From JAEYFP01 sp964579795 (lineage in GTDB: Bacteria > Bacillota > Clostridia > Lachnospirales > Lachnospiraceae), in contig CAZOHM010000008.1 of assembly GCA_964579795.1 (NCBI GenBank), forward strand, positions 21,381-85,380: 64,000 bases of DNA, given 5' to 3'. The notes beneath the pieces are model-generated. The model searched no databases. It saw nothing but the letters and a program-made list of their open reading frames with translations, and had not been told where the DNA came from. Of this stretch, positions 28,279-37,229 are shown piece by piece. Both the position numbers and the translations under genes were made by a program. Every line of letters begins with the position of its first letter. The first letter of the stretch is position 1.

Positions 28279-30669
28279 TCATACAAGCACTGCTGTATGT
28301 TCTTCTACATATTTTTTAATATTGGATGCATTGGCATATTTCTTAAAACTGTCTCCATCAGCAATAACCAGTGTCGGTGCTTGCATTACATTGTATCGTG
28401 TTGCAAGCTCCGCGTTCTCTTCTGCATCAATCAGAATATACTTCTCATCCTTTAGGTATTCCTTTGCAAGCTTACAGTTTGGACAAGTCTTTGTAGTAAA
28501 CAGGTACTTTATGTTTTCTACCGGGCTAACGTTAACTTCATCATCCATATCCAGTCCTGAAAGCGTTACCACTGTTGAGGTTGGTCTTTTCAAGCTGGAG
28601 TTTTCCAAATCATAAACAATTCTGTTTTTATATTCCTGTGCTTTTCCATCATTCCAGTTTTGTACAGGTCTGTAATATCCGGTAATTCTGGAATATACTT
28701 CTGTTACAGCACCGCAGTGTGGACAGGTTTTCTGTTCACCTGAAAGATAACCATGTTCTTTACATACAGAATAGGTCGGTGATAACGTATAATACGGAAG
28801 TTTATAATTTTCTGCAACCTTTCTGACAAGTGCTGCTGCTGCCATCCAATCAGGAAGCTTCTCTCCAAGAAATGCATGGAAAACTGTTCCTGAAGTATAT
28901 AATGTCTGCAAATCATCCTGAATATCCAGTGCATCAAAAATATCTGATGTATAATCAACAGGTAAATGCGAACTGTTTGTATAATATGGCGTATCTCCTG
29001 CTTTACCGGCTGTCTTAATATTTGGCCAGCGTTTCTTATCATGCTTTGCAAGACGATAGGTTGTACTCTCTGCCGGTGTTGCTTCCAAATTATATAAATC
29101 ACCATACTCTTCCTGATAATCAGAAAGGCGATTACGCATATGATTCAAAACTTCCTTTGTGAACTCCTGTGTTTTCTTATCAGTCATATCCGCACGCAGC
29201 CAGTTCGCATTCAGACCGACCTCGTTCATACCAATCAAACCAATTGTAGAAAAATGATTGTCGAAATTTCCAAGATATCGTCTAGTATATGGATATAAGC
29301 CTTCTTCAAGAAGCTTGGAAATAACACCTCTCTTAATTTTTAAGCTTCTTGCGGAAATGTCCATCATTCTGTTAAGACGCTTGAAAAAATCATCCTTATT
29401 TGATGACAGATAAGCAATTCGCGGCATGTTAATTGTTACAACACCAACTGATCCTGTACTTTCGCCAGATCCAAAGAATCCACCAGTTTTTTTACGAAGT
29501 TCACGTAAATCCAAACGTAATCTGCAGCACATGCTCCTTACATCACTTGGCTCCATGTCACTATTGATATAATTAGAAAAATACGGTGTTCCATACTTGG
29601 ATGTCATTTCAAATAAAAGTCGGTTATTTTCTGTATCAGACCAATCAAAATCCTTTGTAATTGAATATGTAGGTATCGGATATTGGAATCCACGTCCGTT
29701 TGCGTCTCCCTCAATCATTGTTTCAATGAATGCCTTATTAATCATATCCATTTCAGGCTTACAGTCTTTGTACTTAAAATCCATATCCTTTCCGCCAACA
29801 AGTGCCGGAAGCTCTGCCAAATCATTTGGCACTGTCCAATCAAGTGTGATATTGGAAAATGGTGCCTGTGTACCCCAACGGCTCGGTGTGTTTACACCAT
29901 ATATGAATGCTTCAATGCATTTTTTTACTTCTTTATAAGAAAGATTGTCTACCTTTACAAATGGTGCAAGATATGTATCAAATGAAGAAAATGCCTGTGC
30001 ACCTGCCCACTCATTCTGCATGATACCGAGGAAGTTTACCATCTGATTGCACAATACAGACAAATGTGCTGCCGGAGCAGAAGTAATCTTTCCTCTGATA
30101 CCGCCAAGTCCTTCTGTAATCAGCTGCTTTAAAGACCAGCCGGCACAATATCCTGTCAGCATCGACAAATCATGAATATGAATATCTGCATTTCTATGCG
30201 CTTCTGCAATCTCCTGATCATAGATTTCGGAAAGCCAGTAATTAGCTGTAACCGCGCCGGAATTACTTAAAATCAATCCACCAACCGAATAGGTAACTGT
30301 CGAATTTTCCTTTACACGCCAGTCTTCTATCTTCACATAGCTGTTTACAACATCCTTGTAGTCAAGAATTGTGGACTTCATGTTACGTATCTTTTCACGC
30401 TGCTTGCGATATAGAATATATGCCTTGGCAACCTCCGTGTAGCCCGCCTGTTCCAGAACAGTTTCCACACTGTCCTGTACATCCTCCACATGTACCATCT
30501 CATTCTTCATTTTTGACTGAAAATCCGCAGTGACACGTAAAGCAAGCAAATCAATCATGTCATTATTATAATGTTTTTCACAGGCTGTGAAAGCCTTCAT
30601 AATTGCATCGTTGATTTTCATGAGATTAAAGTCTGCAATCTCCCCATCTCTCTTTATAACGCTGAACAT
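28279..30669 (-). CDS. nrdD: Anaerobic ribonucleoside-triphosphate reductase fused to a C-terminal redoxin domain
   Basis: Class III ribonucleotide reductase making dNTPs by glycyl-radical chemistry without oxygen. 796 residues: an N-terminal ATP-cone (VIKRDGEIADFNLMKINDAI, allosteric), the barrel, a zinc site (SVCKEHGYLSG, TCPHCGA) and the glycyl-radical motif RITGYY with Gly664. Unlike classical NrdD, about 130 residues follow, ending in a thioredoxin/glutaredoxin-like domain with CPNC (729-732) and the cis-Pro segment QAPTLVI. Some NrdD subtypes are reduced by redoxins, not formate, so the fusion likely supplies the reductant in cis. I chose ATG at 30669 (MFSVIKRDGE), after GGGAG; longer forms from 30726 lack a convincing site. 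The activase nrdG is not in the window. Confidence 0.93.
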   Translation of the reverse strand: MFSVIKRDGEIADFNLMKINDAIMKAFTACEKHYNNDMIDLLALRVTADFQSKMKNEMVHVEDVQDSVETVLEQAGYTEVAKAYILYRKQREKIRNMKSTILDYKDVVNSYVKIEDWRVKENSTVTYSVGGLILSNSGAVTANYWLSEIYDQEIAEAHRNADIHIHDLSMLTGYCAGWSLKQLITEGLGGIRGKITSAPAAHLSVLCNQMVNFLGIMQNEWAGAQAFSSFDTYLAPFVKVDNLSYKEVKKCIEAFIYGVNTPSRWGTQAPFSNITLDWTVPNDLAELPALVGGKDMDFKYKDCKPEMDMINKAFIETMIEGDANGRGFQYPIPTYSITKDFDWSDTENNRLLFEMTSKYGTPYFSNYINSDMEPSDVRSMCCRLRLDLRELRKKTGGFFGSGESTGSVGVVTINMPRIAYLSSNKDDFFKRLNRMMDISARSLKIKRGVISKLLEEGLYPYTRRYLGNFDNHFSTIGLIGMNEVGLNANWLRADMTDKKTQEFTKEVLNHMRNRLSDYQEEYGDLYNLEATPAESTTYRLAKHDKKRWPNIKTAGKAGDTPYYTNSSHLPVDYTSDIFDALDIQDDLQTLYTSGTVFHAFLGEKLPDWMAAAALVRKVAENYKLPYYTLSPTYSVCKEHGYLSGEQKTCPHCGAVTEVYSRITGYYRPVQNWNDGKAQEYKNRIVYDLENSSLKRPTSTVVTLSGLDMDDEVNVSPVENIKYLFTTKTCPNCKLAKEYLKDEKYILIDAEENAELATRYNVMQAPTLVIADGDSFKKYANASNIKKYVEEHTAVLV

Positions 30670-30768
30670 CCCATTACTCCCTTCCCTTTTCATAAATACC
30701 GTCCTGTCCAAGTCGTCCCTCTCCATTGACCGTTTTGGACAACGTATTAGTATAACTCAACTGTAAAA

Positions 30769-30797
30769 AGTATATCATCGGGATATGGAAAAGTCAA
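30769..30797 (-). promoter_or_regulatory. Strong sigma-A promoter of nrdD
   Basis: On the minus strand TTGACT (30792-30797), 17 bp, TATACT (30769-30774). Transcription would begin near 30762, giving a leader of about 90 nt before nrdD. Confidence 0.75.
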
Positions 30798-30835
30798 CAA
30801 AAAATACCACATCTTATGTCATCCAAGTTATAATA

Positions 30836-30851
30836 ACACAAGATATAGTAT
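30836..30851. promoter_or_regulatory. Candidate NrdR box upstream of nrdD
   Basis: ACACAAGATATAGTAT matches the NrdR consensus ACACWATATATWGTGT at 14 of 16 positions. A weaker dyad, ACAT-CTT-ATGT, is centred at 30814, about 30 bp closer to the promoter, near the three-turn spacing of paired NrdR boxes. NrdR represses ribonucleotide reductase genes when dATP is high. Confidence 0.5.
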
Positions 30852-30872
30852 TTTGAGTTTTGATGTTTCCTA

Positions 30873-32114
30873 TCAATTTACGAGATCATATATTTCCTTT
30901 GGGACATAAGCTTTCACATAAATTCCCTCCGGTCTGTATTCCTCCTGCAGGAGTCTTCCACTTTTTCTAATCTTTTGTATAACAGCTGCTTCAGAATAAG
31001 GAACTAGGCGCTCAACTAGAATTGTATCTTCTCCAAGTATGCGGATTACAGCGTCTTCCAGTTCTTCAACCCCAGCTCTTTCTGTAGCAGAAATCCGCAA
31101 AGTTGCATCTGCTCTCCTATCCTTTGTTTGTATATCACTTGTTATTTTATCAATTTTATTAAAAAGCGTTATAATTTTTTTGTCTGTAATTTCCAGCTGT
31201 CGTAATGTTTCATATACAATATGCATCTGCATATCCAATTCCCGACTTGATGCATCTACTACATGAATTATGATATCAGCATATTTTGCTTCCTCAAGTG
31301 TGCTTCTAAATGCATCAATTAAATTGTGAGGCAGCTTTCTAATAAAACCGACCGTATCGGTCAATAGTACTTCTTGTTTATCATGAAGCCGCCATATTCT
31401 TGTTGTTGGGTCAAGCGTAGCAAATACCTGATTCTCCTCAAGAACTCCTGCGCCAGTTAAGGTGTTCAGCAATGTAGACTTCCCTGCATTTGTATATCCC
31501 ACAATAGCAATCACCGGCATTCTAAAGCTGTTCCTTTGTCTGCGCTTTCTTGTTTCATCACGGTGCATTCTGACTTCCTTTAATTCGCGGTTCAGAATTG
31601 CTATTCTTCGGTTAATCAGTCGTCTGTCTATTTCCAGCTTCTTTTCACCGGGTCCTCTTGTTCCAATACCTCCGCCAAGTCTTGACATTGAGCGTCCAAA
31701 TCCGGTCAAACGCGCTTGCCTGTAGGAAAGCTGAGCAAGCTCCACTTGTAGTTTACCCTCTGCACTCATAGCTCGCATTGCAAAAATATCAAGAATAATA
31801 AGAGTCCGGTCCATTACTTTCACATCAAGTGCCATAGATAAGTTTCTAAGCTGTATCGGAGAAAGCTCATCATCACATACCACGCCTGTTGCTCCTATAG
31901 CTTTGACCAGTTCACGTAGCTCATCCAGTTTTCCTTTTCCAAGATAGGTAACCGGATGAATCTCTTCTCTGTTTTGTATCAGTGTTCCTGCGGTCATGGC
32001 ACCTGCTGTCTGCACAAGCTCCGATAATTCCTCCAGGCTCTGCATACACAATTCTTCCTTACCAAGATTTGCAGAAAATAATACAACTTTCTCCTGTTCA
32101 CTGCATGTTTCCAT
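30873..32114 (-). CDS. hflX: GTPase HflX
   Basis: HflX (413 aa) is a ribosome-associated GTPase that splits or rescues stalled 50S/70S particles. The N-terminal HflX domain carries IHPVTYLGKGKLDEL and VVCDDELSPIQLRNL; a Gly-rich segment GGIGTRGPGEKKLE follows; the G domain holds GYTNAGKSTLLN (G1), LLTDTVGFIRKLP (G3) and TLFNKIDK (G4). C-terminal about 60 residues are the usual small domain. It follows the TPR-lipoprotein gene by 27 bp and is probably transcribed with it, upstream of nrdD. Confidence 0.95.
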   Translation of the reverse strand: METCSEQEKVVLFSANLGKEELCMQSLEELSELVQTAGAMTAGTLIQNREEIHPVTYLGKGKLDELRELVKAIGATGVVCDDELSPIQLRNLSMALDVKVMDRTLIILDIFAMRAMSAEGKLQVELAQLSYRQARLTGFGRSMSRLGGGIGTRGPGEKKLEIDRRLINRRIAILNRELKEVRMHRDETRKRRQRNSFRMPVIAIVGYTNAGKSTLLNTLTGAGVLEENQVFATLDPTTRIWRLHDKQEVLLTDTVGFIRKLPHNLIDAFRSTLEEAKYADIIIHVVDASSRELDMQMHIVYETLRQLEITDKKIITLFNKIDKITSDIQTKDRRADATLRISATERAGVEELEDAVIRILGEDTILVERLVPYSEAAVIQKIRKSGRLLQEEYRPEGIYVKAYVPKEIYDLVN

Positions 32115-32141
32115 TTCTACGTTTTCCTCTGTTCTGCTCTC

Positions 32142-33224
32142 TTATCTTGTTTTTAAAAACTCATACTCTCTAAGTGCCTTCTCATCATCCGGATACAGCT
32201 TCAAATATTCCTCCATCTGAACAGCAGCTTTCTTAAAATCTGTCAAATACTCGTATGCAACAATTTCATTAAATTTCAGGCTTTGCAAATACGCTGCGTT
32301 ACCTGTTTCAATTCCGCTTTCAAATGAGGCAAGCGCTCCTTCATAATCCAGTAAACTTAATTTTGTCAGACCAAGTCTATCGTAAACAGCTGCGGAATTC
32401 GGATTTTTATCAAGGAATGTCGTGTAAAGAGACACTGCGTAGTTAACATCTCCAAGTGCTTCATACGTTTTCCCAAGATAAAGCACCATTTCCTCTGAAT
32501 CTGATGTCTCACGTGCTTTTTCAAGATAATTCCTTGCATCCTCATAATTCCCCATATAGTAATTAAATATACCCAGCTGATATTCGTTCATTTTAGAGTT
32601 ATTTTCCATTGCACGACTGATGTAGGCAGTTCCATCATTTGTATATCCTTTTTCATCCAGATCCTTATAAATCTGAATATACAGATCATAATCTATAGGA
32701 GAAAGCGTAACTGCTTTTTCAAAATCTGCCAGTGCTGCATCTTTATTTTCCTGTGCAAGAGATACCTTACCCCGTAAATAATATGCATTGGCATCCTTTT
32801 CATTCATATTTAATATTGCACTGTATGACTCATACGCAGCATCCAAATCTCCACTTTTATATTCTGCAACTGCCAGATAATACGAAATATCGTATTCTAT
32901 TTTATGTATTCTTCCATTTGATTCGGCAAGTGCCTTTTCAAACGAAGCAACAGCGTTATCATACTGTGCAAGACCAAGATATGCCATTCCCTGTCCTCTA
33001 TATGCAAGCTGTTTGTCCTCTCCTGCAACAATTGCAGCCTCAAAACAGCTTTCAGCAGTTGAATAGTCCAGCGCTTCCAGTGCCTCCATTCCAAGTGTAG
33101 TATTATCCTTTTTTCCCTGCGAAAACTGGCAGCCACTAACAGTCAGCATACATACACCGGCAACAATCAACAACCATGCATGTTTTTTCGTTCTCATTTT
33201 TTTACTATCAGTATTAAGTAGCAT
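32142..33224 (-). CDS. TPR-repeat lipoprotein
   Basis: 360 residues. The lipobox LTVSGC puts the lipidated cysteine at residue 32, so the protein is tethered outside the membrane. The rest is a run of about eight tetratricopeptide repeats (for example AYRGQGMAYLGLAQYDNAVA and AYYLRGKVSLAQENKDAALA), which act as protein-protein scaffolds. I recognise no catalytic domain and the partner is unknown. I chose ATG at 33224, 7 nt after TGAGG; TTG at 33230 and ATG at 33197 are alternatives that leave the lipobox intact. A sigma-A promoter lies at 33284-33312. Co-transcribed with hflX. Confidence 0.85.
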   Translation of the reverse strand: MLLNTDSKKMRTKKHAWLLIVAGVCMLTVSGCQFSQGKKDNTTLGMEALEALDYSTAESCFEAAIVAGEDKQLAYRGQGMAYLGLAQYDNAVASFEKALAESNGRIHKIEYDISYYLAVAEYKSGDLDAAYESYSAILNMNEKDANAYYLRGKVSLAQENKDAALADFEKAVTLSPIDYDLYIQIYKDLDEKGYTNDGTAYISRAMENNSKMNEYQLGIFNYYMGNYEDARNYLEKARETSDSEEMVLYLGKTYEALGDVNYAVSLYTTFLDKNPNSAAVYDRLGLTKLSLLDYEGALASFESGIETGNAAYLQSLKFNEIVAYEYLTDFKKAAVQMEEYLKLYPDDEKALREYEFLKTR

Positions 33225-33283
33225 AAACAAACCTCATTTGTAAACTAGCATCTATAAACCATTTTTCAAAACAATCCATTCTT

Positions 33284-33312
33284 AGTATAGGTGAAATGTA
33301 CAGATTTATCAA
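33284..33312 (-). promoter_or_regulatory. Sigma-A promoter of the TPR lipoprotein and hflX
   Basis: On the minus strand TTGATA (33307-33312), 17 bp, TATACT (33284-33289); divergent from the TraX promoter. Confidence 0.6.
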
Positions 33313-33329
33313 CCACTCTTCTCTTCTGA

Positions 33330-33358
33330 TTGTATTTTCTATTTCATCATGCTATATT
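33330..33358 (+). promoter_or_regulatory. Sigma-A promoter of the TraX-like gene
   Basis: TTGTAT (33330-33335), 17 bp, TATATT (33353-33358), 30 bp before the start codon. Confidence 0.5.
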
Positions 33359-33388
33359 TAGCCTTAGAAGAAAAATGGAGATTATACT

Positions 33389-34174
33389 ATGAAGGAAACG
33401 CAACATATGCTTGTATCAAATGAATCTGCAGCTACACAAAAACGATTTGGTCTGTCCGGCAGCACATTAAAGCTGATTGCCTGTTTTTCTATGCTTCTTG
33501 ATCATGTGGGCGCTGTTGTTCTGTACCCTTATACAGAAAGCGTCCTGTTAACGGCGGGATATCAGTCTATCCGTTTTCAAACAGAGCTTTATGAGCTGCT
33601 GCGTAAGGTCGGAAGAATTGCATTTCCCATCTACTGTTTTCTTCTTGTGGAAGGCTTCCTTCATACACATAAGGTCAAACTATATTTTGTACGTCTTTTT
33701 CTTTTTGCAGTAATTTCCGAAATTCCCTTCAACCTAGCTTTTCGTAACAAACCATTCGATATAACATATCAAAACGTTTTTTTCACACTTTCGCTTGGGC
33801 TTTTGGCACTAATCTGCCTTCAATACATTGAGCAGACAAACTTTTCGAAATTCCTTAAAGTACTACTATCATTTCTTGCAATTACAGGCACAATGGCTGT
33901 TGCCTATCTGTTAGAATCCGACTACAGCTATAAAGGTGTACTCGCGGTTGTCATGCTCTATCTGTTTCGTCAATTACATTCTACACAAATGATTGCCGGT
34001 GCAATTGCTTTTTCATGGGAGCTTCCAGCACCACTTGCCTTTTTCTTTTTATATTTTTATAATCAAAAACGCGGATGGAAAATGAAGTACTTTTTCTACA
34101 TTTTCTATCCGCTCCATCTGTTGATTCTCTATTTCATCAAATGTTATCTGACAGCCGGAACTCCAGGCATATGA
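33389..34174 (+). CDS. TraX family membrane protein
   Basis: 261 residues with about seven membrane segments. The block LSGSTLKLIACFSMLLDHVG near the N-terminus and LLRKVGRIAFPIYCFLLVEG are TraX signatures. TraX was first known as the F-pilin N-acetylase, but chromosomal copies are common in Firmicutes, where their substrate is unknown; they share the acyltransferase-3-like membrane plan. It stands alone, divergent from the TPR lipoprotein and convergent with yqeY, with no conjugation gene near it, so pilin acetylation is not supported here. Confidence 0.9.
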   Translation: MKETQHMLVSNESAATQKRFGLSGSTLKLIACFSMLLDHVGAVVLYPYTESVLLTAGYQSIRFQTELYELLRKVGRIAFPIYCFLLVEGFLHTHKVKLYFVRLFLFAVISEIPFNLAFRNKPFDITYQNVFFTLSLGLLALICLQYIEQTNFSKFLKVLLSFLAITGTMAVAYLLESDYSYKGVLAVVMLYLFRQLHSTQMIAGAIAFSWELPAPLAFFFLYFYNQKRGWKMKYFFYIFYPLHLLILYFIKCYLTAGTPGI

Positions 34175-34194
34175 TTATCACACAGCAATTGCTG

Positions 34195-34632
34195 TCAGCT
34201 GCACAGCTTGGCAACAATCTGATTAATGATTTTTCCGTCAGCCTTTCCTTTTAATTCACCCATAACAGCTTTCATTACAGCACCCTTGTTTTTTGTTGCC
34301 ACAACTTCTGAAAATTTTTCTGTTATTACCTTTTCAACTTCCTCTGCAGACATCATCTTTGGTGCATATTCGTTAATTACATCATACCGAAGTTGATATT
34401 GCTCACGAAGATCTGTTCGTTCTGCAGGGCATGTATCCAGCTGCTCTTTTGCTGTCTTTAGCTCTTTAATTAAAACTCTGTCAACAAGTTCCTCTTTAAT
34501 ATCATCTCTACACCCTTCATCAATAGCCACTTTTTTCACTGCAGAAACCATAGAAGAGATGCTGTCCTTTCGACCTTTGTCACGTGCTTTCATAGCAGCA
34601 ACCATATCTTTCTGTAACTGTTCAAACTGCAT
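34195..34632 (-). CDS. GatB/YqeY domain protein
   Basis: 145 residues of the YqeY family, which shares the tRNA-binding tail domain of the amidotransferase subunit GatB. Seen here: MVAAMKARDKGRKDSISSMV at the N-terminus, LKTAKEQLDTCPAERTDL in the middle, and the C-terminal GAVMKAVMGELKGKADGKII, characteristic of the family. The cellular role of stand-alone YqeY is not settled. I chose ATG at 34632, 8 nt after GGAGG; the frame extends to 34665. Single gene with a 58-bp gap to the hydrolase gene upstream. Confidence 0.9.
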   Translation of the reverse strand: MQFEQLQKDMVAAMKARDKGRKDSISSMVSAVKKVAIDEGCRDDIKEELVDRVLIKELKTAKEQLDTCPAERTDLREQYQLRYDVINEYAPKMMSAEEVEKVITEKFSEVVATKNKGAVMKAVMGELKGKADGKIINQIVAKLCS

Positions 34633-34690
34633 GATTCCATCCTCCGTTCTTTCATTCGAATTCAATGTTATTATTATAATCCTTTTTCTT

Positions 34691-35833
34691 CTATTTTTCT
34701 ATTTTAAGTTGAATCTTTTCAATTTCCGGCTGCACCTTTTCTGCCACCTTCAGTTTGATAACTTCCGACATTTCCTTAAACAGACCCTTTGCAACAAGAT
34801 GCATCATTTTCTTTGATTCCTCATCCATGTCGTCGATTGCTTCTTTGATTGCTGCAGAGTTTTTTAGCCAGTCACTTTTCAAATCCGTCACTGTTGATAC
34901 CCCTGGTGCATTTAACACTGTAAACAGCTGTTCAACAAACTGTTTTAATTGTTCCTTGTCCATTCCACAAATCCATTGATTAACTGACTGATCCTGCATT
35001 TCCACATGCTTGTAAAGCTTACTTACATGTTTAAAATCCGCCTCTTCCACTATCCAGTTAAACGGATCATGCTGAAAAAAGCCAAAGCTTTTACATTCTA
35101 CCACTTCATAGGTCTCCTGTGACTGTAAGAGCATTCCTATAATTGATGAATGCGGTACAAGCTTTTGTACTCGGCTGCCTATTGCACTGTATTCTCCGCT
35201 GTCAAGAACATCCTGTCTGAAGCCCGGTCCGTCATGACTATAGATTTTAATGATTCTGTCTCTGGTTTCCGGTCTGCACATCATAGAAGAATACACAGCC
35301 AGATTTCCACCTTTAGAGTGTCCTCCTACCATAAAATCTCCTGCGAAATTTTCTGTCACAACATTTAAATACTGTACTGCCTTTTCCTGCGCCGGAACCG
35401 GAGTCTGAAATGCCATATTAAAATCTTCTTTCCATCCTACAATTGTCTCGTCCGTTCCTCGAAATGCAATATATACATGGTTTTCATCAAACAAAAACGT
35501 CACCGCAGAAAACTGTATTTCCCATCCTACATCTACAATATTTACATAATAATTCAATTTCATACCGCTAAATCTTCTGCTATGCAGTGCTGCCCTGAAC
35601 AGACCACGATTTACTTTTGCATATCGTTCATCCGAAAACAGATTTTTACAATTAGGGTGCTTTGACAGCTCAGCGATTGTCAACGGCGGTATCTGGTCAT
35701 TGACTCCTGGAATCATACCATCATATTTTAGATAAGACAGCTGTGACAAAATCAGACTGTCAACATCATTGAATGCCATTTCATCTAATGTATACTTTCC
35801 ATATTCTTTTATGTAGTCTGTAATGTTTTTCAT
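34691..35833 (-). CDS. Mbeg1-like (DUF2974) alpha/beta hydrolase
   Basis: 380 residues. The nucleophile elbow GGHSKGGNLAVY fits the Gly-x-Ser-x-Gly pattern of alpha/beta hydrolases; FAFRGTD-like IAFRGTDETIVGWKEDF lies before it, and SHDGPGF after it. This combination is typical of the DUF2974/Mbeg1-like family, related to class 3 lipases but with unknown substrate. No signal peptide is seen, so it is likely cytoplasmic. The last about 60 residues are charged and helical, possibly coiled. It has its own promoter (35881-35909) and is divergent from the PLP decarboxylase gene. Confidence 0.85.
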   Translation of the reverse strand: MKNITDYIKEYGKYTLDEMAFNDVDSLILSQLSYLKYDGMIPGVNDQIPPLTIAELSKHPNCKNLFSDERYAKVNRGLFRAALHSRRFSGMKLNYYVNIVDVGWEIQFSAVTFLFDENHVYIAFRGTDETIVGWKEDFNMAFQTPVPAQEKAVQYLNVVTENFAGDFMVGGHSKGGNLAVYSSMMCRPETRDRIIKIYSHDGPGFRQDVLDSGEYSAIGSRVQKLVPHSSIIGMLLQSQETYEVVECKSFGFFQHDPFNWIVEEADFKHVSKLYKHVEMQDQSVNQWICGMDKEQLKQFVEQLFTVLNAPGVSTVTDLKSDWLKNSAAIKEAIDDMDEESKKMMHLVAKGLFKEMSEVIKLKVAEKVQPEIEKIQLKIEK

Positions 35834-35880
35834 AATAGTCCCTCCATGCAGACACTTACATTATTATTTACTCTAATCAT

Positions 35881-35909
35881 AGTATACCAATGTTTCCTTT
35901 TTCTAACAA
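35881..35909 (-). promoter_or_regulatory. Sigma-A promoter of the Mbeg1-like gene
   Basis: On the minus strand TTGTTA (35904-35909), 17 bp, TATACT (35881-35886). Confidence 0.55.
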
Positions 35910-35926
35910 TAAAGTTTGTGATTTTA

Positions 35927-35955
35927 TTTACACCTCATTTTTATAATGGTATACT
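35927..35955 (+). promoter_or_regulatory. Sigma-A promoter of the PLP decarboxylase-ABC pair
   Basis: TTTACA (35927-35932), 17 bp, TATACT (35950-35955), 42 bp before the start codon; back to back with the promoter above. Confidence 0.6.
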
Positions 35956-35996
35956 GTTCCTTGTCTTCAATTTCTTTTATATAGGAGAACAAAATT

Positions 35997-37223
35997 ATGA
36001 CATTTGAGGAAATCAGTCAGCAGACTCCCTGTTATATTATAGACGAGACTTTACTTACTCAAAATCTTTGTGCCTTTGATCAGGCATTAAAAAAATACTG
36101 GAATCATTATCACTTTGGATATTCAGTTAAGACCAATCCGCTCCCATGGATTCTGCAATTTATGAAACAGCACGGTTGCTTTGCAGAAGTTGTTTCCGAC
36201 TCGGAGTATGAGCTTGCACAGCATATTGGTTTTTCAGCGGATACAATTATTTTTAACGGTCCAATTAAAGGACATGAGCAATTTCTTTATGCTCTGCATC
36301 ACAAGACTACTGTTAACATTGACTCCAAACGAGAGCTTGACTGGTTAATAGAAGCCGCCTCATTTACACCCTGCGAAGAATTTCGGATTGGACTTCGCAT
36401 CAATTTTGATTTGGAAGCTGTCTGTCCCGAGGAATCTCTTACCGATGGCTGTGGAAATCGTTTTGGGTTCAGTGTCGAAAACGGTGCATTTGCAGAAATT
36501 CTTAAAACGCTTTCGACATATTCCAATATACATGTTTCCGGTCTTCACATGCATACCAACTCAAAAACCAGATCTCTGCAGGTTTTTCAGGCGTTATCCA
36601 GACAGGTCTGCTTTCTTGCAGAGAAATATGACCTTCATTTAGATTATATTGATATTGGTGGCAGTTTTTTTGTACGAAAAGGTGATTTTCAAGCATATGA
36701 TGACTATATTCGTGTCATTGCTAAGGAGCTGTCAGCATTTTTTCACCCCAAAGAAACGGCTCTTATCATTGAACCCGGGTCTGCAGTAATTTCTACTCCC
36801 GTCAGTTACTTGACAAAGGTTATTGATGTAAAGGATACGCACCGTGATCGTTTTGTCATTACTGATGGCGGACGTCTTCATATAGATCCATTCATGAGAA
36901 AAACAGCCTATGTTTACAAGCTGCTTAACTCAGTTGATTTTACTAACATTAAGAATCGCGTTCTCCATCCAAAGCAGGTTCTCTGTGGATTTTCATGCAT
37001 GGAAACAGATCGTATCATGACTGTTAACAAATCGCCTGAATTATCTGTTGACGACTTCATCCTTTATGATATGACCGGTGGCTATACGTTATCATTAAAT
37101 GCACTTTTCATTAACTATCTGCCAAATGTATTTGTCCATAAAACTGATGGAAGCTACATCTTAGCCAGAAAAAAATGGGGACTGCAAGAGTATCTTCAAA
37201 ACAATTATTATACAGAGGAGTAA
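35997..37223 (+). CDS. PLP-dependent decarboxylase, LysA/NspC-like (fold type III)
   Basis: 408 residues of the Orn/DAP/Arg decarboxylase-2 superfamily. FGYSVKTNP supplies the PLP-binding lysine, SGLHMHTNS the ring-stacking His, IDIGGSF and IEPGSAV the phosphate-binding glycines, and GFSCMETDRIM the cross-subunit catalytic Cys followed by Asp. The last block (CMETDR rather than CESGD of LysA or CLAGD of NspC) sets it apart from diaminopimelate, ornithine and carboxynorspermidine decarboxylases, so I do not name a substrate. The next gene, an ABC ATPase, starts 6 bp after the stop with its ribosome binding site inside the last codons, so the two are translationally coupled. Confidence 0.82.
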   Translation: MTFEEISQQTPCYIIDETLLTQNLCAFDQALKKYWNHYHFGYSVKTNPLPWILQFMKQHGCFAEVVSDSEYELAQHIGFSADTIIFNGPIKGHEQFLYALHHKTTVNIDSKRELDWLIEAASFTPCEEFRIGLRINFDLEAVCPEESLTDGCGNRFGFSVENGAFAEILKTLSTYSNIHVSGLHMHTNSKTRSLQVFQALSRQVCFLAEKYDLHLDYIDIGGSFFVRKGDFQAYDDYIRVIAKELSAFFHPKETALIIEPGSAVISTPVSYLTKVIDVKDTHRDRFVITDGGRLHIDPFMRKTAYVYKLLNSVDFTNIKNRVLHPKQVLCGFSCMETDRIMTVNKSPELSVDDFILYDMTGGYTLSLNALFINYLPNVFVHKTDGSYILARKKWGLQEYLQNNYYTEE

Positions 37224-37229
37224 TTAATT

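Noticed and set aside
33389..34174. TraX as a sign of an integrated conjugative element
   Set aside because: No relaxase, coupling protein, integrase or attachment repeat is nearby; chromosomal TraX-like genes are common in Firmicutes.
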